Below, piece by piece: positions 1 through 4,981 of a stretch of 6,364 nt of DNA. Position 1 is the first letter of the stretch. Each line of letters begins with the position of its first letter. A program made the translations under genes and the position numbers. The DNA is from Myxococcales bacterium (GTDB lineage: Bacteria; Myxococcota; Polyangia; HGW-17; SLPX01). The notes below the pieces were generated by a model that saw only the letters and a program-made list of their open reading frames with translations, was not told the origin of the DNA and searched no databases. The stretch spans positions 1 to 6,364 of the forward strand of contig SLPX01000189.1 in assembly GCA_007131745.1 (NCBI GenBank). Direction: 5' to 3'.

Positions 1-2
1 AT

Positions 3-77
3 TCGCCTGCCAAAAAAAAGAACGGGAGAGGGAAAAGAAAATCATTGGACCGCAGAAACAAAAAGAGGCGGCCGTGA
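3..77 (+). CDS. 3' end of an upstream gene, probably rimM (partial)
   Basis: Only the last 24 codons are in the window, read in frame 3 and ending at TGA 75-77. The tail is strongly basic: 13 of 24 residues are Lys or Arg, with runs such as AKKKNGRGKRK and RRNKKRRP. The TGA overlaps the GTG start of trmD (GTGA), the typical arrangement of translationally coupled operon genes. By established gene order in many bacteria (rpsP, KH-domain gene, rimM, trmD, rplS) this would be the 16S rRNA processing factor RimM, here with a Lys/Arg-rich extension. That identity rests on position alone, because no RimM domain is visible. The other two forward frames are also open here, so even the reading frame is inferred, from the stop/start overlap. 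Confidence 0.45.
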   Translation, partial: SPAKKKNGRGKRKSLDRRNKKRRP

Positions 78-1393
78 AAATTTCGGTGTTGACGCTTTTC
101 CCTCCGATTTTTCAAGGTTTTTTGGACGCCGGCCTGATAGGAAGCGCTTGCCGAAAAAAAATTCTGGATGTGGAACTGGTAAACATCAGGGATTATGTTT
201 TCGACAAACATCGGACGGTAGACGATACACCTTATGGGGGAGGGTGTGGAATGATCTTGAAGCCCGAGCCGTTGGCTCGAGCCGTCAGGGCGACGGAGGA
301 AAAGAGAGGTAGAGCGCACCGGGTGTTTTTAACTCCCCAGGGATCTCCTCTACAGAGAAAAAAAGTTGTCGAATTGGCGGAAAGAGATCACTTGATGCTG
401 GTTTGCGGGCGTTACGAAGGTGTGGACGAAAGATTCCGTGAGTTGTTCATGGATGAGGAGATCTCCATAGGAGATTTTGTTTTGTCTGGTGGAGAGGTAG
501 CGGCGATGGCTGTCATTGAGAGCGTTGGAAGACTAATTCCCGGAGTCATGGGAAACAGGATTTCCGCTTCGGAAGAATCATTCAGCGGCTCTTATCTTGA
601 ATACCCGCAATACACCCGCCCCGCTGTATTTGAGGGAGTGGAGGTGCCTCCTGTTTTGTTGGGAGGCAATCATGCAGAGATTCAGCAATGGCGGTTTACA
701 AAAGCCGAAGAGCGGACCAGACGCCGACGGCCGGATCTCATAGCACGCGGGTTGAAACAAGATGGTTTGAAGACAGGTTTTTCAGAAGAAGGGGAAGACA
801 GGGAAAAAAACCTGTTGACTAAGGATGCTTCCAGGACATACGTTGCGCTGCTGCACCACCCCGTGCTCGATATTAACGGGCAGGTGGTGACAACGGCTTT
901 GACAAATTTGGATCTCCACGATATCGCCCGGGCGGCTAGGACCTTCGGCTTGGGCGGGTACTTCGTGGTTACACCGGTGGAAAAACAGCGAGATCTCGCC
1001 GAACGTATAGTAGGCCACTGGACCGGCGAAAAAGGAACGCCCGCTAATATCAGGCGACGCAAAGCTCTGGATTTGGTCAAAGTGAAAGAAGACCCTAACA
1101 GGGTGCTGGAAGATCTGGAAAAAGAATATGGAGTAGCTCCTGTTTCAGTGGTTACGACTGCGAATCCCGGAAAAAGAAGTTGCGTGGATTGTAAAGAATT
1201 GTTTAAAAGGCCGGAGGTGGTCAATCGGCCGGTGGTGCTGTTTTTTGGAACCGGTTGGGGTCTTACGAGAGAGGTGATCGACAAAGCGGATCTCTTGCTG
1301 GAGCCGATATCGGGTCCGGGAGATTACAACCATCTTTCGGTAAGAAGCGCCGTGTCGATCTATCTTGCAAAATTGTTTTCGCCGAAGCCCTGA
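74..1393 (+). CDS. trmD: tRNA (guanine37-N1)-methyltransferase TrmD fused to a second SPOUT RNA methyltransferase domain
   Basis: The protein has 439 aa. Residues 1-225 are TrmD, which makes m1G37 in tRNAs with G at position 36, using S-adenosylmethionine, and so prevents +1 frameshifting. Visible TrmD blocks are MKISVLTLFP at the N-terminus, DKHRTVDDTPYGGGCGM (44-60), LTPQGSPL (86-93), LVCGRYEGVDERF (109-121), the knot segment SIGDFVLSGGE (131-141), and YPQYTRPAVFEGVEVPPVL (177-195). R153 aligns with E. coli R154. E168 sits where E. coli has the catalytic D169. Residues 226-255 form a linker that lacks the usual last TrmD helix. Residues 256-436 match the separate SPOUT family Methyltrn_RNA_4 (the Thermotoga TM1570 type): YVALLHHPV, TTALTNLDLHDIARAARTFG, HW, LFFGTGWGL (389-397) and YNHLSVRSAVSIYLAKLF (418-435). 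The exact RNA target of that domain is not established. The GTG start is chosen for the canonical N-terminus and AGAGG at 64-68, 5 nt upstream. In related bacteria the second domain is often a separate gene next to trmD. I recall long TrmD proteins in Desulfovibrio, so the fusion probably has precedent. Confidence 0.95.
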   Translation: MKISVLTLFPPIFQGFLDAGLIGSACRKKILDVELVNIRDYVFDKHRTVDDTPYGGGCGMILKPEPLARAVRATEEKRGRAHRVFLTPQGSPLQRKKVVELAERDHLMLVCGRYEGVDERFRELFMDEEISIGDFVLSGGEVAAMAVIESVGRLIPGVMGNRISASEESFSGSYLEYPQYTRPAVFEGVEVPPVLLGGNHAEIQQWRFTKAEERTRRRRPDLIARGLKQDGLKTGFSEEGEDREKNLLTKDASRTYVALLHHPVLDINGQVVTTALTNLDLHDIARAARTFGLGGYFVVTPVEKQRDLAERIVGHWTGEKGTPANIRRRKALDLVKVKEDPNRVLEDLEKEYGVAPVSVVTTANPGKRSCVDCKELFKRPEVVNRPVVLFFGTGWGLTREVIDKADLLLEPISGPGDYNHLSVRSAVSIYLAKLFSPKP

Positions 1394-1411
1394 CCATAAG
1401 GGCTCGTTTTT
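1386..1411 (+). terminator. Possible weak hairpin/attenuator between trmD and rplS
   Basis: AGCCCT (1386-1391) and AGGGCT (1399-1404) form a perfect 6-bp stem with a 7-nt loop. CG and then TTTTT (1407-1411) follow. The left arm overlaps the trmD stop codon. The stem is short and the T-run begins two bases after it, so at best this is a leaky terminator or attenuator that tunes read-through into rplS, or an RNA 3'-end/processing element. Chance is a fair alternative. Confidence 0.3.
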
Positions 1412-1415
1412 GATC

Positions 1416-1420
1416 AGGAG
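1416..1420 (+). promoter_or_regulatory. Ribosome binding site of rplS
   Basis: AGGAG lies 9 nt before ATG 1430. This fixes the L19 start, which is the only start giving the normal L19 N-terminus. Confidence 0.7.
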
Positions 1421-1429
1421 ACTGGAACG

Positions 1430-1804
1430 ATGAATAATTTGGAAACATTGGTTGAAAAACAAGCCGGGGCTATTAATGAATGGCCGGATTTTCGCGTAGG
1501 AGATACGGTACGGGTGCATTTTCTCATTCGAGAAGGAGAAGGAGCAAAAGCGAAGGAAAGAATCCAGGTTTTTGAAGGCGTTGTGATAAGAAGACGCCGA
1601 AAAGGACTTCGTTCTACCTTCACAGTTAGAAAAATATCTTACGGAGTGGGTGTCGAGCGGGTTTTTCCTTATCATTCGCCCAGGATTTCCAAGCTGGAAG
1701 TGGTTTCTCACGGCATTGTAAGGCAGGCCAGACTTTATTATCTGCGTCAGCGGCACGGAAGAGCTGCCAGGATCAGAACAAGAAGACCGGGCGCCGGACG
1801 TTAA
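1430..1804 (+). CDS. rplS: 50S ribosomal protein L19
   Basis: The protein has 124 aa, a normal length for bacterial L19, a structural protein of the large subunit at the interface with the 30S subunit. Family blocks are visible in order: [20 protein letters not shown] (18-37), [13 protein letters not shown] (43-55), [23 protein letters not shown] (62-84), and [19 protein letters not shown] near the C-terminus. The C-terminus is basic, as expected for rRNA contact. It follows trmD by 36 nt, with a good Shine-Dalgarno, and yraN follows it by 17 nt, so the three genes are most likely cotranscribed. A small hairpin with a T-run in the trmD/rplS gap could modulate its expression. Nothing in the protein is unusual. 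Confidence 0.97.
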   Translation: MNNLETLVEKQAGAINEWPDFRVGDTVRVHFLIREGEGAKAKERIQVFEGVVIRRRRKGLRSTFTVRKISYGVGVERVFPYHSPRISKLEVVSHGIVRQARLYYLRQRHGRAARIRTRRPGAGR

Positions 1805-1821
1805 GAAAAACCTTTTCGTTC

Positions 1822-2217
1822 ATGGAAATTTCCAAACAACCTTCTTTTCGCCGGGAGCGGGGAGCATGGGCCGAGAACTTGGTTTCAGGTTTTCTGGAAC
1901 GAAAGGGTTATGTGATCTTGTGCAGAAACTTCACTTGCCGAGGAGGCGAGTTGGACATCGTTGCAGAGCACAAAGACGTGCTTTGTTTCGTGGAAGTTCG
2001 GTACAGAAGCTCTGTTCAAGCCGGTGAACCGCTGGAAACGATAGCAGGTACCAAGCGTTCCAGGTTGATAACAGCGGCACGGCGGTTTCTCGTGAAGCAT
2101 CCTGAAATAGATTCAATGCGACGGGTTTTACGGTTCGACGTCGTTTCAGTTGTGGGGGAAGAAAAACCGGAGATCTCATTGGTACAAAACGCGTTCGGCG
2201 TTGCTGACGCCTGGTGA
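1822..2217 (+). CDS. yraN: YraN family (UPF0102) nuclease-fold protein
   Basis: The protein has 131 aa, typical for the family. It has the restriction-endonuclease-like core of YraN: G14-x3-E18 (GAWAEN), then GYVILCRNF (29-37), GGELDIVAE (41-49), FVEVRYRSS (56-64), then TKRSRLITAARRFL (77-90), RFDVVSV (104-110) and a final QNAF (122-125). E43, D45 and E58-V-R60 are the likely metal and active-site residues. Arg at the usual Lys position of ExK also occurs in E. coli YraN, so it is not a defect. The cellular role of the family is not settled. Genetic context usually ties it to the rplS/rnhB region. No convincing Shine-Dalgarno precedes ATG 1822; translation may be coupled to rplS, whose stop is 17 nt upstream. 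No better in-frame start is visible. Confidence 0.9.
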   Translation: MEISKQPSFRRERGAWAENLVSGFLERKGYVILCRNFTCRGGELDIVAEHKDVLCFVEVRYRSSVQAGEPLETIAGTKRSRLITAARRFLVKHPEIDSMRRVLRFDVVSVVGEEKPEISLVQNAFGVADAW

Positions 2218-2294
2218 CGACGGCTGATTTTAACAGCGGTTTTGTGAGAGGGACAGAGTAGTTTTCGAAAAATCTTTGGTAATTGAAAAAGAAA

Positions 2295-2849
2295 CTATCT
2301 GCAATTCTGAGGTTCCGGCACCACTTCTTCGGGGCGATAAAACGCGGGTGGTTCGCGAGTCGGATTGATGAGGAAATCCTTGCATACGCATATGCAGTGC
2401 CCTTCAAAAACTTCGCCTTCAGCTTGCCTGTGGCAGACATATTCTCCGCAAATATTGGATTCCTGGGGCCCGGGGCTGCAATCAGAGTGTTTTTTGCATT
2501 CTTTTGAACATATCGCCCTTACAGGATAAACGCATCGATCCCACCTTCTGGTTTCGCCGCCGACTACCTCTTCGCCGATGTCCGGCACAAAGTTTTCGTC
2601 GGCCTGACAAAGGGGATCGCTCCCCTCGAGAATATCCGGATGGAGCTTGAAAGGACCCTGCTGGATGCATAGACGGTTGAAGCATTCCGGGGCTTCCAGG
2701 TTCAAAATCGTCACCGAAGGTTGGCCATAAATGTCGGCGCCGAAAGTAGGAACAGGCTGTCCGACTATGCAATAACGGCCGAGATCGTTTTGTTCACAAC
2801 CGATCATCACGGCGACAAGACAGAGAAACATGGGTATCAATTTGCGCAT
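2295..2849 (-). CDS. Cys-rich lipoprotein of unknown function
   Basis: This is a 184-aa protein that I do not recognise as a named family. The start at 2849 is chosen because CGAGGA lies 8 nt upstream (2858-2863) and because it gives a clean lipoprotein signal: MRKL, a hydrophobic stretch, then lipobox MIGC with Cys18 as the lipidated residue. A longer in-frame ORF back to ATG 2888 adds 13 non-signal residues and is less likely. The +2 residue is Glu, not Asp, which under the E. coli Lol rule favours the outer membrane. The mature part (167 aa) holds 15 Cys, at 18, 27, 56, 61, 81, 106, 114, 118, 124, 134, 139, 152, 154, 156 and 183. That leaves 14 besides the lipid anchor, enough for seven disulfides. 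The segment 114-157 (CSKECKKHSDC ... CGEYVC ... CICVC) resembles the short Cys-rich repeats common in secreted proteins of myxobacteria-like genomes. The gene converges with yraN and diverges from the TPR operon, with its own promoter. Confidence 0.85.
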   Translation of the reverse strand: MRKLIPMFLCLVAVMIGCEQNDLGRYCIVGQPVPTFGADIYGQPSVTILNLEAPECFNRLCIQQGPFKLHPDILEGSDPLCQADENFVPDIGEEVVGGETRRWDRCVYPVRAICSKECKKHSDCSPGPQESNICGEYVCHRQAEGEVFEGHCICVCKDFLINPTREPPAFYRPEEVVPEPQNCR

Positions 2850-2857
2850 TGTTTGGA

Positions 2858-2863
2858 TCCTCG
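2858..2863 (-). promoter_or_regulatory. Ribosome binding site deciding the lipoprotein start
   Basis: Read on the minus strand, CGAGGA lies 8 nt before ATG 2849. It supports the short start, the one that places the lipobox at residues 15-18, over the ATG at 2888. Confidence 0.7.
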
Positions 2864-2906
2864 CTGATGCCTCGTTGAGATCTGACATATAGTGTTTTTT
2901 CCGTGC

Positions 2907-2934
2907 ATATTACCTGTGAGATGGATTTAGTCAA
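2907..2934 (-). promoter_or_regulatory. Sigma70-like promoter of the Cys-rich lipoprotein gene
   Basis: On the minus strand, TTGACT (2934-2929, 5 of 6 consensus) is followed after 16 bp by TAATAT (2912-2907, 4 of 6). Transcription would begin near 2900, leaving a leader of about 50 nt before ATG 2849. That would exclude the upstream ATG at 2888 only if the start site lies below it, so the Shine-Dalgarno evidence is the stronger argument for the start. Confidence 0.5.
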
Positions 2935-3096
2935 GCAACATCCCCGGGGGTCAGGAAAAATAAAACAATCATGATGATGCCGGACTCTGATTCGCTTGGG
3001 CCAAACAGAATGAGACGAACAGGCGGGCGATCAATGTGTAGGTTTGTAGGTTTATGCAGGGCGAAAAACCACACAAAATCCAATTATCCATTTTCC

Positions 3097-3125
3097 TTGC
3101 GTTGATGTATCGCTATACGTATACT
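3097..3125 (+). promoter_or_regulatory. Sigma70-like promoter of the TPR operon
   Basis: TTGCGT (3097-3102) is separated by exactly 17 bp from TATACT (3120-3125, 5 of 6 consensus). The -10 is overlapped by a perfect 10-bp palindrome TATACGTATA (3114-3123). Transcription would start near 3132, giving a leader of about 55 nt and making the in-frame GTG at 3133 unsuitable as a start codon. The weak -35 hexamer match leaves room for an activator. Confidence 0.5.
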
Positions 3126-3171
3126 GCAGGTCGTGTTGAAGCAATGGGATGATAATCTTGAGAATGTCGGC

Positions 3172-3176
3172 AGGAG
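3172..3176 (+). promoter_or_regulatory. Ribosome binding site deciding the first TPR gene start
   Basis: AGGAG lies 10 nt before ATG 3187. Together with the signal peptide that begins there, it places the start at 3187 rather than at the in-frame GTG 3133, which has no Shine-Dalgarno. Confidence 0.7.
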
Positions 3177-3186
3177 TTATTCGACC

Positions 3187-4875
3187 ATGAAAAGGATGAC
3201 CCAACTATTTGTAGGTATGTGTGTTTCCTTGTGCTTTTGCTTCACGGCATATGCCGAGGAAGACCTGAGTTTTGAACCGGAAGAGATCGGGCATTCGAAG
3301 CCTGAATCCAGCGTCATGAAGAGAGCGCTGAGATTCTATGACAGCGGCGATTTCTACAGTGCCACGATCTTTTTCCATAGAGTGATCTCCGGAGAGAGCG
3401 ATGACAGTGAAAACACCGTGGAAAAGGCCGTTTTCTGGATGGGGAAATCTCTATACCATCTCCGGTTCTATTCTGCTGCGTTGAATTATTTCGACAGACT
3501 GGTGGAAAAAGGACATCCCAGAACATTAATTTGGCTGGCATCGCTGAGCCGGAAACTCCCTGACGCCACGGGTATCCTGGAAAAGATCGGGCATTACGCT
3601 GAAAAATCGCCCGCTGCTCTCGAGGCAACAGAATTGGCTCCTGTTCGAACACAGCTTTATTTTCTGTTGGGCCGATTCTATTACAACCGGGGTGATGAAG
3701 AGAGCTTGAAAAGAGCGCTCTCGTTTTTCCAGAGAGTACCTGAAAAAGATCGGGTTTTTCCCAGAGCCAAGCTTTTTGAAGGGATAACCCATGTACGAAT
3801 GAACAATCCTTTGCAAGGCTCCAGGGCTTTCAGGCAGATCTTGAGTTGGACTGAAGCCAACAGGGGAAAAATGGGAGTGAGGGAAATAGACGAACTTGCC
3901 CGCCTCCAACTTGCCCGCGTGTTTTATCAGGCCGGGACGGTAGCGCTCCGGCTCGCCTGGCAAAAGCGGGAACAAAAATTGTACCAAACAGCGTTGAATC
4001 AATTCGAACTCTCAATAAAATATTATCAGACCATCCCCATAGAATCGCTGAATTGGCTTCAGGCTCTCTTTGAAGAGAGTTGGGCTTTTTTCATGCTGGA
4101 CGCGGAGATCAGGAAAATATTTTTGAAAGACTATCAGGGATTTCAACGGGCGCTTGGAAACATTCATACTATCAACGCTCCGTTTTTTGAGGATTATTTC
4201 TTTCTTGGAAAGCCGGAATCAATGATTCTTCGAGCTGTTATTTATTACCAAAACTGCCGATGGGATCGCGCGAAAGAAACCCTGAACGAATTCAACGCTG
4301 TTTATCCCGAGATCGTAAGGGACCTTGGGGAAATCATCAAAAGACATCCGGATAACAACGATTATTTTGAATTCGCTGAGAGGATAATGGAAGGAAAATC
4401 CAATCTCTCGGACCAGATGGGACGACTGACCCGCGCTGTTTTGATGGATAGAACGTTGTTGAGACAATATACCTATGTTGAAGAACTGGATCGGGAACTC
4501 AACCAGGTCGAAAAGGCCGAGCCGGCATGGAAATCCACAGCGATAGCGGGAGAAATTCTGCAGGATCTCTCCTTGCAGAAATCACTTGCCATCGGGCAGG
4601 CGGGGGAAATGGCAAGAAACCGACTGACCAGGTTGAGAAACAACCTTTCCACTCTTGTGGGACAGGGGACGGACATCGAATTTGAAATATTGGAAGCTGA
4701 GAGAGGAAGACTGCAGCAGCAAGCCCGCCGGGAGGTCATCCGCACTGAAATCAAAGTGGAAGAGCCCAAGGTTACAGATGAGCACGTTGTATGGCCTTTC
4801 AGGGGAGCTTACTGGAAAGACGAATTGGGGTATTTCAGGTTTGTAGTGCGAAATGCGTGTGCAATAAAGAAGTAG
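3187..4875 (+). CDS. Exported TPR-repeat protein, possible envelope/motility complex component
   Basis: The protein has 562 aa from ATG 3187. A Sec signal peptide is visible: MKRMTQ, a hydrophobic core with three Cys, then cleavage after AYA (residue 23). None of the core Cys has a lipobox, so the product should be soluble periplasmic or peripherally bound. The mature chain is almost all helical hairpins of the TPR type. Candidate units are residues 45-67 (RALRFYDSGDFYSATIFFHR), 82-106, 156-184 (LYFLLGRFYYNRGD...ALSFFQRV), 193-221 and 345-374. Residues 430-520 look like long charged helices, possibly coiled coil. The C-terminus carries an aromatic block, VVWPFRGAYWKDELGYFRF (534-552), then Cys558; C357 and C558 are the only mature Cys. 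TPR arrays usually scaffold protein contacts. A second exported TPR gene follows after 73-106 nt. Adjacent exported TPR genes recall gltE/aglT and gltD of myxobacterial gliding, and I recall similar WPF endings in deltaproteobacterial TPR proteins, but orthology is unproven. Confidence 0.85.
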   Translation: MKRMTQLFVGMCVSLCFCFTAYAEEDLSFEPEEIGHSKPESSVMKRALRFYDSGDFYSATIFFHRVISGESDDSENTVEKAVFWMGKSLYHLRFYSAALNYFDRLVEKGHPRTLIWLASLSRKLPDATGILEKIGHYAEKSPAALEATELAPVRTQLYFLLGRFYYNRGDEESLKRALSFFQRVPEKDRVFPRAKLFEGITHVRMNNPLQGSRAFRQILSWTEANRGKMGVREIDELARLQLARVFYQAGTVALRLAWQKREQKLYQTALNQFELSIKYYQTIPIESLNWLQALFEESWAFFMLDAEIRKIFLKDYQGFQRALGNIHTINAPFFEDYFFLGKPESMILRAVIYYQNCRWDRAKETLNEFNAVYPEIVRDLGEIIKRHPDNNDYFEFAERIMEGKSNLSDQMGRLTRAVLMDRTLLRQYTYVEELDRELNQVEKAEPAWKSTAIAGEILQDLSLQKSLAIGQAGEMARNRLTRLRNNLSTLVGQGTDIEFEILEAERGRLQQQARREVIRTEIKVEEPKVTDEHVVWPFRGAYWKDELGYFRFVVRNACAIKK

Positions 4876-4934
4876 GTCCAATGTTGAACTCTGCGCGGGG
4901 GTCTAAAGGAAAGCAAAATTTTTCTTTTTCCCTT

Positions 4935-4939
4935 GGAGG
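4935..4939 (+). promoter_or_regulatory. Ribosome binding site before the alternative start at 4949
   Basis: GGAGG lies 9 nt before ATG 4949, which is in frame with ATG 4982. It matches the Shine-Dalgarno consensus better than the GAGG at 4971-4974 that serves ATG 4982. The start of the second TPR gene is therefore ambiguous by 11 codons. Confidence 0.5.
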
Positions 4940-4981
4940 AAACAGAACATGGAATTGCTCTTTGAAGAGAGAGGTCTAAGG

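Larger units (their letters stand above)
2850..3186. other. Divergent intergenic region (337 bp)
   Basis: This non-coding stretch separates the minus-strand lipoprotein gene from the + strand TPR operon. It holds a minus-strand sigma70-like promoter (2907-2934), a plus-strand one (3097-3125), and the two leaders with their Shine-Dalgarno sites. Between the promoters, from about 2935 to 3096, I see only an 8-bp palindrome CCCCGGGG (2942-2949), just upstream of the minus-strand -35, and a two-copy tandem GTAGGTTT (3038-3053). In the lipoprotein leader an 11-bp imperfect tandem (2859-2869 and 2870-2880, 8 of 11 identical) duplicates the GAGG core. I found no RNA gene or convincing small ORF. Confidence 0.7.

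Noticed and set aside
1373..1400. Weak internal promoter for rplS (TTGTTT-16-CATAAG)
   Set aside because: Hexamer matches are poor, and the site lies within trmD coding sequence and the hairpin. It is not distinguishable from background.
682..1756. Long minus-strand open frames opposite trmD and rplS
   Set aside because: They lie opposite strongly conserved, recognisable genes and their translations show no family motif. They are shadows of codon use on the plus strand.
1998..2004. YraN active-site Lys replaced by Arg (FVEVR)
   Set aside because: E. coli YraN also reads FVEVRYR at this position as I recall it, so it is normal family variation.
2197..2211. GC-rich hairpin GGCGT/ACGCC in the 3' end of yraN
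   Set aside because: A 5-bp stem inside coding sequence with no adjacent T-run in either direction. It probably reflects codon choice.
2221..2243. Possible terminator after yraN (GCTG/CAGC arms, then TTTT)
   Set aside because: Only 4 contiguous base pairs with a G-G mismatch beyond. This is too weak to call as a terminator, though some terminator must exist between the convergent genes.
2283..2507. A 74-codon + strand ORF antisense to the Cys-rich lipoprotein gene
   Set aside because: It overlaps the coding end of a gene with clear signal peptide, lipobox and ribosome binding site. It has no Shine-Dalgarno of its own and no protein-like motif.
3038..3053. Two-copy tandem of GTAGGTTT
   Set aside because: Only two copies with no palindromic partner and no clear relation to the promoter. 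Likely chance slippage.
2971..3105. A 44-codon + strand ORF (ATGATGATG start) in the divergent intergenic region
   Set aside because: The only purine-rich motif (AGGA) is 14 nt upstream, the composition is unremarkable, and the ORF runs into the -35 of the TPR promoter. There is no support beyond being open.
3133..3186. GTG 3133 as the start of the first TPR gene (adding 18 residues)
   Set aside because: There is no Shine-Dalgarno, the codon coincides with the predicted transcription start, and the added residues precede an otherwise normal signal peptide. ATG 3187 has AGGAG 10 nt upstream.
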